64,000 nt of DNA from contig NZ_KB895546.1 in the NCBI RefSeq assembly GCF_000374925.1, forward strand, positions 1 through 64,000, in the 5' to 3' direction. This DNA comes from Arthrobacter sp. 131MFCol6.1. GTDB taxonomy: Bacteria > Actinomycetota > Actinomycetes > Actinomycetales > Micrococcaceae. The position numbers and the translations under genes are program-made. The notes under the pieces are model-generated. The model was not told where the DNA came from and did not search any database. It saw nothing but the letters and a program-made list of their open reading frames with translations. Position 1 is the first letter of the stretch. Each line of letters begins with the position of its first letter. Shown in pieces: positions 17,137 to 25,272 of this stretch.

Positions 17137-17844
17137 ATGAGCGCCGACGACGACGACATCACCGAAGAGCTGCTGGCTGACGCCGGGAAACTAACCGGGC
17201 TGAGCCTGGAACTGCTCGGGCTCGACCCGCACCCGGACGACATGACGGCCGAGCAGCGGCTCCAGTTTGATCCCGAGGACCTGGCCGAGATGGCCGCCGT
17301 TTCCCCGGACGACCGGCGCAAAACCGTGGGCCAGACCCGCCTGCTGGCCGGTCTCCTGTGGAACTCGGCGAGCATCCTCATCGACCAGCTGTTCCGCGAT
17401 CTCGGCACGATCAGCGCTCTGGATGCAGTCACGCCGGCCGACATCGCCGGGACCTCGGTCCTGTCCTCGCTGCCGCCGCAGTTCGCCGCCGGTTACGACG
17501 CGAAATTCACCCAGAAGTTCATCGTGGTCGCAGCCGACGTCACGGCGTGCCTGGTCAGGGGCTGGACCGCCCCCGGCTGCCTCGCGGCGGAACTCGCCGT
17601 GCGCTGCCTGCTCGATCAGGCGGAAATCACCGAGGACATCTACGAACTCGACCTCCCGGACGACTGGCGGGCCGCCGTCGAGGAAGTCCTGCTGGAGGAC
17701 GCCGAAAGTGACGCACTGTACTCCGACGGCGACGGCCCCCGCAACGGCGGCGCTGACGGCGACGGCGGCGGGAGCCTGGCTTTCGAGCACTGGTTCCGGC
17801 CCTTTGCCCCCGGCGACGCCGTTCCGCCCTACGCCTACTCCTGA
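17137..17844 (+). CDS. Hypothetical acidic cytosolic protein
   Basis: 235 aa, no signal peptide and no membrane segment. The N-terminus is strongly acidic (SADDDDITEELLADAGK) and the body is predicted helical, with Ala/Leu-rich helices around AGLLWNSASILIDQLF and VAADVTACLVRGW. A Gly/Asp-rich flexible stretch near residues 195-212 precedes a conserved-looking end (FEHWFRPFAPGD). I do not recognise the family. It converges on the flavodoxin gene with only 3 bp between stop codons, so the two transcripts must overlap. Confidence 0.6.
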   Translation: MSADDDDITEELLADAGKLTGLSLELLGLDPHPDDMTAEQRLQFDPEDLAEMAAVSPDDRRKTVGQTRLLAGLLWNSASILIDQLFRDLGTISALDAVTPADIAGTSVLSSLPPQFAAGYDAKFTQKFIVVAADVTACLVRGWTAPGCLAAELAVRCLLDQAEITEDIYELDLPDDWRAAVEEVLLEDAESDALYSDGDGPRNGGADGDGGGSLAFEHWFRPFAPGDAVPPYAYS

Positions 17845-17847
17845 GCC

Positions 17848-18393
17848 CTACTTCTGGCTTCCTGGCTCGGCCAACTGGGCCAGGAAGTCCTCCGTGAAGC
17901 GCCGGACGCCGTCCCATTCGGTGTAGACATAGTCACGGGACGTGTCCGTGTCCAGGGAGCCCTTGTCGCTGGCGATCTTCTTCATGACGTGCTTCTTGAT
18001 GAACCCGTAGTGGGTATAGAGCACGGCGCCGGCGAACAACCCGACGTGCGCGGGCCGCCACCCCGTGTCCTGCTCAAACTTCTCCACATAGCCCTCCGCG
18101 GTGTGCTCGTCTCCGTGGGCGGCCATGCTCACCGAAACCAGGGCCGAAGGCAATCGTTCGAGCTCAGCGAGGTTCTTCTTGACGAAGTCCGCGACGGACC
18201 CCTCGTGCTTGCCCACGTGCACCGAGGCCGCCACGATCACGCCGTCGTAGCCGCCCGGAAGAGGGTTTGGGAAATGCTTGAGGTCCGCCGTCTCCGCCTG
18301 GTGCCCGTTCGCCCGGACCACCTCGGCGATGTACTCCACGATATGGGCGGTTTGTCCTTCAACGGTCCCGTAGGGGATATAGATTTTGGCCAT
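17848..18393 (-). CDS. Flavodoxin-domain protein (HemG/protoporphyrinogen oxidase-like)
   Basis: 181 aa. The flavodoxin fold starts with IYIPYGTVEGQTAHIVEYIA, which contains the FMN phosphate-binding loop (GTVEGQTA). This is followed by GVIVAASVHVGKHEGSVADF and LVSVSMAAHGDEHT, the order seen in menaquinone-dependent protoporphyrinogen IX oxidase HemG and related flavodoxins. It could oxidise protoporphyrinogen IX or act as a general flavodoxin. No haem genes are adjacent, so I would not assign hemG. It ends 3 bp from the convergent hypothetical. Confidence 0.72.
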   Translation of the reverse strand: MAKIYIPYGTVEGQTAHIVEYIAEVVRANGHQAETADLKHFPNPLPGGYDGVIVAASVHVGKHEGSVADFVKKNLAELERLPSALVSVSMAAHGDEHTAEGYVEKFEQDTGWRPAHVGLFAGAVLYTHYGFIKKHVMKKIASDKGSLDTDTSRDYVYTEWDGVRRFTEDFLAQLAEPGSQK

Positions 18394-18471
18394 GTTCCAG
18401 TGTGGGAGCCGTGCGGGTCGGCATCGTAGGGTCTAAGGCCCCCGCACGGCGATGCACCAGACTGCTGAAAA

Positions 18472-18511
18472 CGAAGAATCCCTGCCCGGATTCCCGGCCA
18501 GGGATTCTTCG
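18472..18511 (-). terminator. Strong stem-loop downstream of the DUF805 gene
   Basis: CGAAGAATCCCTG (18472-18484) and CAGGGATTCTTCG (18499-18511) form a perfect 13-bp stem with a 14-nt loop. On the plus side it is preceded by TGAAAA, so a minus-strand transcript would end in UUUUCA. It lies 15 bp beyond the DUF805 stop. Confidence 0.75.
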
Positions 18512-18526
18512 CTCATCGGAAGCGCG

Positions 18527-19000
18527 CTAGTAGCCGGATGGCTGGTCGAACCGCTGGCCGGCCGGGTTGGACTGCAGGATAGTCATCACCAGCAGCGCCA
18601 GGCCGCCGAGGAACGGCACAAGGACCAACAGGATCAGCCAGGCGCTCAGGTTCACGTCATGCAGACGCCGGGCCAGCAGGGCCAGGGACGGAACGATCGT
18701 CCCGAGGCCCCAAATGACAGCAAGGATCAACCCGATAATGGCACCGGGTCCTGTCACGGCGGCTCCGGACGCATTAGTCGTCGTGCCGGTGCTCGTGATG
18801 ATGTTGATGACTATCCCGACGATGAGGGACACCAGCGCCCACCACCAGTACTCGCTGCGGCTGGCCCGGCCGGAGAAGGTGGCGTACTTCTTGAAAAATC
18901 GCTGGACGGCCTGCTGGAGGGTAGCCCCATAGAGCGGCGCCCAAAGCGGCGTCCCTCCGGTCTGGGGCGGAAATGCATTCGGTTGCTGCGGATAACTCAT
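18527..19000 (-). CDS. DUF805 family membrane protein
   Basis: 157 aa. A 35-residue Pro/Gln-rich leader is followed by the DUF805 hallmark FSGRASRSEYWWWALVS, then about four membrane helices with ARRLHDVNLSAWLIL between helices. The role of the family is unknown; members are inner-membrane proteins often annotated as YhaH-like. ATG 19000 is preceded by AAGGGGAC. The gene has its own terminator and probably its own promoter in the 155-bp gap before it. Confidence 0.85.
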   Translation of the reverse strand: MSYPQQPNAFPPQTGGTPLWAPLYGATLQQAVQRFFKKYATFSGRASRSEYWWWALVSLIVGIVINIITSTGTTTNASGAAVTGPGAIIGLILAVIWGLGTIVPSLALLARRLHDVNLSAWLILLVLVPFLGGLALLVMTILQSNPAGQRFDQPSGY

Positions 19001-19155
19001 GTAGTCCCCTTGGATGAGTGCGAATGACGAGATTCATCCTAGGGCCGCCGGCACACAGGAATGCCTGTTGGGCGGCGAGAATTTACACCCCGTTCATCCG
19101 TGCAGGTGCACGTTCCCAGCTGGCTGTCGCGCCTCGGGACTTTCAACGCACCGTC

Positions 19156-19854
19156 CTAACCTCCCGGTTGGAACACGGATGAGCCGATCATGAAGATGCC
19201 GCGCTGCGGGATCCAGAAGTCCCCGAGCCTGTCCTGGACAGGAAGGGCCGCGGCCTGTCCCAGGCTTCGGCCCAACAGGTGTGCTGTGCTTTCGCGGACA
19301 ATCCACATCCGGCGCGGGCGCGCACCGAAGCTTTGCCCGTTGGGCACCCTGCCCGTCAACCCGATGTGCCCCGCCCCCAGCACCGGGCCGGCGACAGCCC
19401 CCATGGCCCGCAGGAACGTCCGGCTGCGCCACAACCGGTCCGGAACGGCACCGGACACCGCCGACAGGAGCCGGGTGACCGGGGTCGCCGCCAGCGTCAG
19501 GTCCCAGCTCAGGTCTACCCCCTCCCCGACTTCCACGGTGAAGGAGTAGCCGTCGCGCCACCGGATGGAGATCCCGCCCGTCGAGACGGCTCCGAGGGCG
19601 CTGCCGAAGTAGCGGGGGCACGAGAACCCGGGGTCGGTGGTGCTGTGCATCGTCCAGATGCCCGCAGGGTCACGGATCCAGACCGAGCTGTAGCCCGGGC
19701 CGACGGAGGAGGCCGGAAAATGCCGCAGGGCCAGGATGTGGCCGGAGCTGAACGGAACGCCCATCACGCCGTAGCCGGCAAAACGTTCCTCCGGGCCGGA
19801 GGGCAGCCCGGGGTGCTGTTCCACGGAGTCAACAACGGCGCGTGGACTCTGCAT
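19156..19854 (-). CDS. Hypothetical protein co-transcribed with lpdA
   Basis: 232 aa, soluble, no signal peptide. The body appears beta-rich with many aromatic/Gly turns (GVPFSSGHILALRHFPA, SVWIRDPAGIWTMHSTTD, ISIRWRDGYSFTVEV) and ends WIPQRGIFMIGSSVFQPG. I do not recognise a named family. The shape suggests a lipocalin-like or ligand-binding barrel, which is only an impression. GGAGG is well placed before ATG 19854. It starts 28 bp after the stop of the quinone dehydrogenase gene on the same strand, so an operon is likely. Confidence 0.55.
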   Translation of the reverse strand: MQSPRAVVDSVEQHPGLPSGPEERFAGYGVMGVPFSSGHILALRHFPASSVGPGYSSVWIRDPAGIWTMHSTTDPGFSCPRYFGSALGAVSTGGISIRWRDGYSFTVEVGEGVDLSWDLTLAATPVTRLLSAVSGAVPDRLWRSRTFLRAMGAVAGPVLGAGHIGLTGRVPNGQSFGARPRRMWIVRESTAHLLGRSLGQAAALPVQDRLGDFWIPQRGIFMIGSSVFQPGG

Positions 19855-19882
19855 GGCTACGGCCTCCGTCTTAGCAGCAGGA

Positions 19883-21298
19883 CTACATGTGGACGTGGAG
19901 CCGCCGGGCCGCTTCGGAGATGGAGCCGCTCAGCGACGGGTACACCGTGAAGGTGCTGGCGACGTCGTCGACGTGCAGTTTTTGGGTGACGGCGAGGGAG
20001 ATCGCGAAGATGAGCTCGGAGGCGTTCGGGCCTACCACCACCCCGCCGATCACGGTGCCGGATCCCTTGCGGGCGAAGATCTTGACGAAGCCGTCGCGGT
20101 GGTTGCGCATCTTGGCGCGGGCGTTGCTGCGCAGGGACAGTTTGATGACGTCGGCCTGGTACTTGCCCGAATCAATCTCGGCCTCGGAGACGCCCACGTT
20201 CGCAATCTCGGGCGAGGTGAAGATGTTGGATGCGACCTGGTGCAGCTTCAGGGGCATGACGCTGTCGCCCAGGAAGTGCGCGATCGCGATCCGGCCCTGC
20301 ATCGCGGCCACGGAGGCGAGTGCCAGCACGCCGGTGCAGTCGCCCGCGGCGTAGATGTTCGGCGCAGTGGTGCGCGAGACGCCGTCGACCTTAATGTGGC
20401 CGCTCTCGGTCAGCGCGACGCCGGCTTCCTCCAGGCCGATGCCGGCCGTGTTGGGGATGGAGCCGACGCAGACCAGGCAGTGGCTGCCGGTCACCTTCGA
20501 ACCGTCGCCGAGGGTGACCACGACGCCGTCGTCCGTGCGCTCGACGGTCTCGGCACGGGCGCGGGAGAGCACCTTCAGGCCGCGGCGTTCGAAAACGCCC
20601 TCGAGGACCTCGGCGGCGTCGGTGTCCGAGCCCGGCAGGACGCGGTCGCGGCTGGAAATCAGGGTGACCTTGGAACCCAGGCCGTTGTAGGCCGAGGCGA
20701 ATTCCGCGCCCGTGACGCCGGAACCCACCACGATCAGCTCTTCGGGGAGTACGTCCATGTTGTAGATCTGGGCCCAGTTGAGGATGCGCTCACCGTCCGG
20801 GCGGGCCGTGGGCAGCTCGCGCGGGTGGGCTCCGACCGCCAGCAGGATGGTGTCGGCTTCCACCGTCTCGGTACCCTCGGAAGTGAGGACCTCGATGGTG
20901 TGGTTGTCCAGCAGCCTGCCGGAGCCGATCAGGATGCGGACGTTCTGGTGTTCCAGCCCGACCTGGATGTCCTCCGACTGCTTCCGCGCCAGCCGCAACA
21001 GGCGGTCGTTGATGTGCTTGAGGTCCGCGCGCATCGTGGGAGTGCAGTCGCCGCCGTCGAGGTCAAATTTAACGCCGAGCTCGCCGGCCTCGCCGACGCG
21101 GGTCATAAGGTCTGCCGTCGCGATCAGGGTTTTGGACGGAACGACGTCGGTCAGCACCGCGGATCCGCCCAGCCCCGCACGCTCGATGATGGTGACTTGC
21201 GCCCCCAGCGAGGCGGCGACCATGGCGGCTTCGTAGCCACCGGGTCCTCCGCCGAGAATTGCGATACGGGGTGAGCTGAAGTCAGGATGCGTAGTCAC
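19883..21298 (-). CDS. lpdA: LpdA-type NAD(P)H-quinone dehydrogenase (flavoprotein disulfide reductase family)
   Basis: 471 aa. Two-dinucleotide-binding flavoprotein: FAD site IAILGGGPGGYEAAMVAA, NAD(P) site LIVVGSGVTGAEFASAY, IYAAGDCTGV, and the C-terminal dimerisation domain. Where lipoamide dehydrogenases have CxxxxC it reads GGSAVLTDVVPSKTLIA, so there is no redox disulfide, matching mycobacterial LpdA (Rv3303c), which reduces quinones. GTG 21298 is chosen because the FAD motif begins 12 residues later. An in-frame GTG at 21415 gives a non-homologous, low-complexity extension overlapping the divergent punA start. The lpdA/punA/mutase order matches the mycobacterial locus. Confidence 0.85.
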   Translation of the reverse strand: MTTHPDFSSPRIAILGGGPGGYEAAMVAASLGAQVTIIERAGLGGSAVLTDVVPSKTLIATADLMTRVGEAGELGVKFDLDGGDCTPTMRADLKHINDRLLRLARKQSEDIQVGLEHQNVRILIGSGRLLDNHTIEVLTSEGTETVEADTILLAVGAHPRELPTARPDGERILNWAQIYNMDVLPEELIVVGSGVTGAEFASAYNGLGSKVTLISSRDRVLPGSDTDAAEVLEGVFERRGLKVLSRARAETVERTDDGVVVTLGDGSKVTGSHCLVCVGSIPNTAGIGLEEAGVALTESGHIKVDGVSRTTAPNIYAAGDCTGVLALASVAAMQGRIAIAHFLGDSVMPLKLHQVASNIFTSPEIANVGVSEAEIDSGKYQADVIKLSLRSNARAKMRNHRDGFVKIFARKGSGTVIGGVVVGPNASELIFAISLAVTQKLHVDDVASTFTVYPSLSGSISEAARRLHVHM

Positions 21299-21405
21299 AA
21301 TCAACCATTGTCCACCATCCGAACCGGAGCCACCAAGAATCCGGGCCACCGCGGGTCCGGCCGCGCATGCTGGGCAGCGGGCCCCGGCCGCGATAACTTG
21401 TACCG

Positions 21406-22224
21406 GTGAGTACAACAGAATTCCTGAACACGGACCCTTTCGACGCCGCCCGCGCCGCCGCCGACTACATCGCCGAAGAGACGGGTGTCGACTCCCATGA
21501 CGTCGCGCTGGTCCTCGGCTCGGGCTGGGGCGACGCCGCCGAGCTCATCGGCGAGACCACCGCCACCTTGTCCGCCGCCGAAATCCCCGGCTTCTCCGCG
21601 CCGTCAGTGGTGGGGCACGTGGGCACCATCCGTTCGGTCCTGACCAAAGAGGGCAAGCGGGCCCTGGTCCTGGGCGCACGCACGCACTACTACGAGGGCA
21701 AGGGCGTCCGCTCCGTGGTGCACGGCGTGCGCACCGCCGCCGCCGCCGGCTGCAAGACCCTCGTGCTGACCAACGGCTGCGGCGGGCTCAACGAAAACTG
21801 GGCACCCGGCACGCCGGTGCTCATCAGCGACCACATCAACCTCACCGCCACCTCCCCGCTGGAAGGGGCCACGTTTGTCGACTTGACGGACCTGTACTCC
21901 GCACGGATCCGCGGGCTGGCCCGCGAGGTGGACCCGTCGCTGGACGAGGGCGTCTACGCCCAGTTCACCGGCCCGCACTACGAGACACCCGCCGAGGTGC
22001 AGTACGCCAAGCGGATCGGCGCGGACCTGGTGGGCATGTCCACCGCACTCGAGGCCATCGCCGGCCGCCACGCGGGCATGGAGGTCTTCGGCATCTCGCT
22101 CGTGACCAACCTCGCCGCCGGTATCAGCCCCGTGCCGCTGAGCCACGAAGAAGTCCTCGAGGCCGGCCAGGCCGCCGGGCCGCGCATTTCCAAGCTGCTC
22201 GCAGAGATCATCGCCAAGCTCTGA
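21406..22224 (+). CDS. punA: Purine-nucleoside phosphorylase (PNP/MTAP family)
   Basis: 272 aa; splits purine (deoxy)nucleosides with phosphate to base and (deoxy)ribose-1-phosphate. Phosphate/substrate motifs: ALVLGSGWGDAAELIG, GARTHYYEGKG (the HxYEG loop), VLTNGCGGLNENW, and the purine site GPHYETPAEVQY with VGMSTALEAIAGRHAGM. The trimeric-type length and motifs fit. GTG 21406 is 107 bp from the divergent lpdA start. The mutase downstream and deoC at 31.5 kb would carry the released pentose phosphate into central metabolism. Confidence 0.93.
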   Translation: MSTTEFLNTDPFDAARAAADYIAEETGVDSHDVALVLGSGWGDAAELIGETTATLSAAEIPGFSAPSVVGHVGTIRSVLTKEGKRALVLGARTHYYEGKGVRSVVHGVRTAAAAGCKTLVLTNGCGGLNENWAPGTPVLISDHINLTATSPLEGATFVDLTDLYSARIRGLAREVDPSLDEGVYAQFTGPHYETPAEVQYAKRIGADLVGMSTALEAIAGRHAGMEVFGISLVTNLAAGISPVPLSHEEVLEAGQAAGPRISKLLAEIIAKL

Positions 22225-22268
22225 TCTGGGCCGAATCCAGGCTCTGGGGCCAGAGTGGCCCCCGCGAC

Positions 22269-22321
22269 AGGTCCTGGACTACCCGGCTGCGGCTATTCCG
22301 CGGCCAGGTAGTCCAGGACCT
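22269..22321. terminator. Bidirectional terminator built into the 3' end of the Rrf2 gene
   Basis: AGGTCCTGGACTACC (22269-22283) and GGTAGTCCAGGACCT (22307-22321) form a perfect 15-bp stem with a GC-rich 23-nt inner region that can pair further (CGGCTGCGG/CCGCGGCC). The right arm encodes the last Val-Leu-Asp-Tyr-Leu codons of the Rrf2 regulator, so the stem overlaps coding sequence between the convergent punA and Rrf2 genes. Confidence 0.75.
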
Positions 22322-22772
22322 TTGCCTTGTCCGCCGGGAACCGCCGCTCCATCGAGTCCGCGATCCCGGCGATGCTCTGGCGCGCCAGCGCCTGCCGCCA
22401 CGCGAGTTCGGCCTGGCGCATGGTCTGGGAAATGAGGCACGTCCGCGCGAAGTTCTCCTGCCGGTCCGGCTCCGGGACATTCCCGAGGATCGCCTCGCAC
22501 CGGAAAGCCGGCTCCTGGCCCTCCAGCGCCAGCACGATGTCCAGCACGGTGATGTTTTCGGGCCGGCGCGCTAAAAGAAATCCGCCGCGGGGACCCGATA
22601 CCGAGTCCAGGACGCCGGCCCGGACCAGCGACTGAAACTGCTTGTTGAGGTAGGCGGCCGGGAGTTTGTAGTACTCGGCCAGCCGGGCGCTGTTCACCGG
22701 TTCACCGGGCGGTGTCCAGGCCATGTTGACGCAACTGTGCACGGCCCATTCGATCCCACGGCCCATCTTCAT
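22293..22772 (-). CDS. Rrf2 family transcriptional regulator
   Basis: 159 aa with the Rrf2 winged helix: GRGIEWAVHSCVNMA at the start, recognition region NSARLAEYYKLPAAYLNKQFQ, and wing VSGPRGGFLLARRPENITVLDI. Iron-sulfur members (IscR, NsrR) carry a tight three-Cys cluster. Here only dispersed Cys are seen (in SCVNM, RCEAI, TCLIS), so a cluster is doubtful. It is divergent from the phosphosugar mutase gene across 127 bp. An imperfect inverted repeat (ATTCCAGAC ... GTGTCCGGAAAT) lies directly upstream of its start and may be an autoregulatory site. Confidence 0.85.
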   Translation of the reverse strand: MKMGRGIEWAVHSCVNMAWTPPGEPVNSARLAEYYKLPAAYLNKQFQSLVRAGVLDSVSGPRGGFLLARRPENITVLDIVLALEGQEPAFRCEAILGNVPEPDRQENFARTCLISQTMRQAELAWRQALARQSIAGIADSMERRFPADKAKVLDYLAAE

Positions 22773-22899
22773 ATTCCAGACGCTACGTGTCCGGAAATTT
22801 GGGTGTCAAGGTCCCGCGAAGGGTCCCGAGATGGAACTGAAACCCGAACTCTCGATTGTCTGGGCAGGAATCGCCCACGTTTGGCGATAGTTTGGTTCC

Positions 22900-24639
22900 A
22901 TGACGTCTTCTGATGCCGAACTCGCCCGACTCCTGAGCGATGCCCGCGATTGGGCAAGCCAGGACCCGGACCCCGCCACCGCTGCTGCCCTCTCCGAACT
23001 GATCCGCCTCACCGACGGTGGCGTGGCCGCGGCCCGCCAGGAACTGGCCGACAGCTTCAGCGGCACCCTCCAGTTCGGCACCGCCGGACTGCGGGCGGCC
23101 CTCGGCCCGGGTCCAAACCGGATGAACCGCGTGGTGGTCCGCCGCGCCGCGGCCGGTTTCACCGCCTTCCTCACCAACGCCGTCGAACAGGTCTCCCCCG
23201 GCACCCGGCCCCGCGCCGTCGTCGGCTACGACGCCCGCTACAACTCCGATATTTTCGCCCAGGAAACCGCCGCAATCCTTACCGCGGCCGGGGTTGAGAC
23301 CTTCCTGATGCCGGCCGCGCTGCCCACCCCGCTGCTCGCCTATGCCGTGCGGGCGCTGGACTGCGACGGCGGCGTCATGGTCACCGCCAGCCACAACCCG
23401 CCGCAGGACAACGGCTACAAGGTGTACCTCGGCCGTCATGCCGTCGAGGAGAGCGGCCGCGGCGCCCAGATCGTGGCACCTTACGACGCCCTGATAGCGG
23501 CGAAGATCGACGCCGTCGGCGCCCTGGATTCCATCGTTCTGGCCGCGGACGGGTGGACCGTGCTGGCGCCCTCTATCGCGGCCGACTACCAGCGCGCCGT
23601 CGCAGCCCTGGCGGTTCCTGAGCACTTCCCGGCCCGCGAGCTGAAGATTGTCCTGACCCCCATGCACGGCGTGGGCGGGGAAACGGCCGTCGCGGTGCTG
23701 AACGCCGCCGGATTCGACGACGTCACGCTAGTCACCGAACAGGCGCAGCCGGATCCGGACTTCCCCACGGTGAACTTCCCCAACCCTGAGGAACCGGGGG
23801 CGCTGGATCTGGCCCTCGAGGCGGCGACACGCACGGACGCCGACATCGTGATCGCCAACGACCCCGACGCCGACCGGGCAGCCGTGGCGGCGAAGGACCC
23901 TGACACCGGAGCGTGGCGCATGCTGCGCGGCGACGAGGTGGGCGCCCTGCTCGGGGCCCACGTCGTGGCGCGTCAGGCGGCCGCCGGCGAAGCGCCGGCC
24001 GGCGTGTTCGCCAACTCGATTGTCTCGTCCCGGCTGCTGGCGCGGATCGCGGCCGCGGCAGGCTACGCCCACGAGGAAACCCTGACCGGCTTCAAGTGGA
24101 TTGCCCGGGTGCCTGGGCTGGTCTACGGCTACGAGGAGGCGCTGGGCTACTGCGTTGCTCCGTCGCTGGTGCGCGACAAGGACGGCATTTCGGCCGCGGT
24201 CCTCATCGCCGAACTCGCGGCGGCCGCAAAGGCCGAGGGCAAGACGATCTTTGACACCCTGGACGAGCTGTACCTGGTGCACGGGCTGCACGCGAGCGAC
24301 CAGCTCAGCATCCGGGTGGCGGACCTCGGCCTGCTGGACGCGATGATGAACCGGCTGCGCGTCAGCCCGCCGGAATCGTTCGGCGGCTCCGCCGTCGAGG
24401 CCGTCACGGACCTTGCCGAGGGCAGCGAACTCCTCCCGCCCACCGAGGGCCTGCTGTACCTGACCCGGGACCTCAGCCGCGTCATCATCCGTCCCAGCGG
24501 CACGGAACCGAAGCTCAAGTGCTACCTGGAAGTCATCCGCAGTGTCGGCTCGGCCGCCGAGCTTCCGGCAGCCCGGGACGAGGCCCGCACGGCTCTGGAC
24601 GGCGTTCTTGCGGACGTCCGCGAGGCACTGGGCCTCTAG
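22900..24639 (+). CDS. pmmB: Phospho-sugar mutase (phosphoglucomutase/phosphopentomutase family)
   Basis: 579 aa alpha-D-phosphohexomutase. Phosphoserine loop TASHNPPQDNG with Ser164, metal loop NDPDADR with Asp321, Asp323 and Asp325, sugar-recognition loop GFKWI and YEEALGYCV, and phosphate-binding RPSGTEPKLK near the end. The N-terminal FGTAGLRAALGPGPNRMN is typical of the PMM/PGM type-2 (PgcA/PmmB) subgroup. Beside punA, interconversion of ribose or deoxyribose 1- and 5-phosphates is an attractive role, but glucose-phosphate activity is equally possible. The final TAG shares CTAG with the stop of the convergent nirD. Confidence 0.9.
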   Translation: MTSSDAELARLLSDARDWASQDPDPATAAALSELIRLTDGGVAAARQELADSFSGTLQFGTAGLRAALGPGPNRMNRVVVRRAAAGFTAFLTNAVEQVSPGTRPRAVVGYDARYNSDIFAQETAAILTAAGVETFLMPAALPTPLLAYAVRALDCDGGVMVTASHNPPQDNGYKVYLGRHAVEESGRGAQIVAPYDALIAAKIDAVGALDSIVLAADGWTVLAPSIAADYQRAVAALAVPEHFPARELKIVLTPMHGVGGETAVAVLNAAGFDDVTLVTEQAQPDPDFPTVNFPNPEEPGALDLALEAATRTDADIVIANDPDADRAAVAAKDPDTGAWRMLRGDEVGALLGAHVVARQAAAGEAPAGVFANSIVSSRLLARIAAAAGYAHEETLTGFKWIARVPGLVYGYEEALGYCVAPSLVRDKDGISAAVLIAELAAAAKAEGKTIFDTLDELYLVHGLHASDQLSIRVADLGLLDAMMNRLRVSPPESFGGSAVEAVTDLAEGSELLPPTEGLLYLTRDLSRVIIRPSGTEPKLKCYLEVIRSVGSAAELPAARDEARTALDGVLADVREALGL

Positions 24640-25016
24640 AGCTGCACCTCAATGTACCCGCCCACAATCCGGGTACCGAAGGTGGGGAGGCGGAGTTCCG
24701 GGCCGCCGAGGCATTCCCCGGTGGCGAGGTCGTAGACCTCCTTGTGCAACGGCGATGCCACCGTGGGCCGGTCCCCGCGGGATCCGGTGATGCCGCGTGC
24801 CATGACGTGCGCCCCGGTGGCCGGGTCTTCCTGTGCGACGGCGAAAACCTCACCGGACAGGGTGCGGAACAGTGCCACCTGGCGGCCCGCAATCAGTGCC
24901 GCCTCGCCCCAGGCGGGTTCCAGGTCCGCCACGGCGCACACCCGGTGCCAGCCGGCTGCGGCTCCAGTAATTTGGTCCTCAACGTCGTGTACGGCGGTTT
25001 CAAGTACGGCGGTCAT
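24636..25016 (-). CDS. nirD: Nitrite reductase (NAD(P)H) small subunit NirD
   Basis: 126 aa. Rieske-like fold partner of NirB: GWHRVCAVADLEPAWGEAAL at the start, LFRTLSGEVFAVAQEDP, SPLHKEVYDLATGECLG, and the usual IVGGYIEVQL-type end. Like other NirD proteins it lacks the CxH...CxxH ligands of true Rieske proteins, so no cluster is expected. ATG 25016 is preferred over an in-frame ATG at 25037 because AGAGGGG lies upstream. Most nirD genes follow nirB, but here nirD is divergent from it across a 256-bp shared control region and convergent with the mutase. Confidence 0.88.
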   Translation of the reverse strand: MTAVLETAVHDVEDQITGAAAGWHRVCAVADLEPAWGEAALIAGRQVALFRTLSGEVFAVAQEDPATGAHVMARGITGSRGDRPTVASPLHKEVYDLATGECLGGPELRLPTFGTRIVGGYIEVQL

Positions 25017-25168
25017 CCCGGCCCCTCTCTGATACATCCCTTACGGGCTCAACCGCTGCTGCGGCCACATATTCAAGCTAGGCCCGCGGTGTTTCATCCG
25101 GACGCGCCGGATGTGTCCGGCGCGTAAAAGAGAGCTCACACGGCCGGAAATGCATTCGTGATGCAGAA

Positions 25169-25206
25169 GTTAAGATCACGAAACATAAGGGAAACTGAAG
25201 CGAAAT
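25169..25206. promoter_or_regulatory. Candidate GlnR-type site in the nirD/nirB divergent promoter
   Basis: Four 5-nt boxes GTTAA, GAAAC, GAAAC and GAAAT start at 25169, 25180, 25191 and 25202, each separated by exactly 6 nt. The actinobacterial GlnR consensus is GTnAC-N6-GAAAC repeated with 11-bp phasing. Two boxes are perfect GAAAC and the others differ at one or two positions. The site is about 65 nt from the nirB start. Confidence 0.55.
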
Positions 25207-25272
25207 TCCGGTTGCCTAGTCTGGGACGACAAGCTGCAGAGCACCGTCTGCGGCCCATGCGAAAGGCCCACC

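Noticed and set aside
20800..21298. Missing redox disulfide in the LpdA-type protein as a sign of a broken gene
   Set aside because: Mycobacterial LpdA quinone reductases also lack the CxxxxC pair, so this is the normal state of the subfamily.
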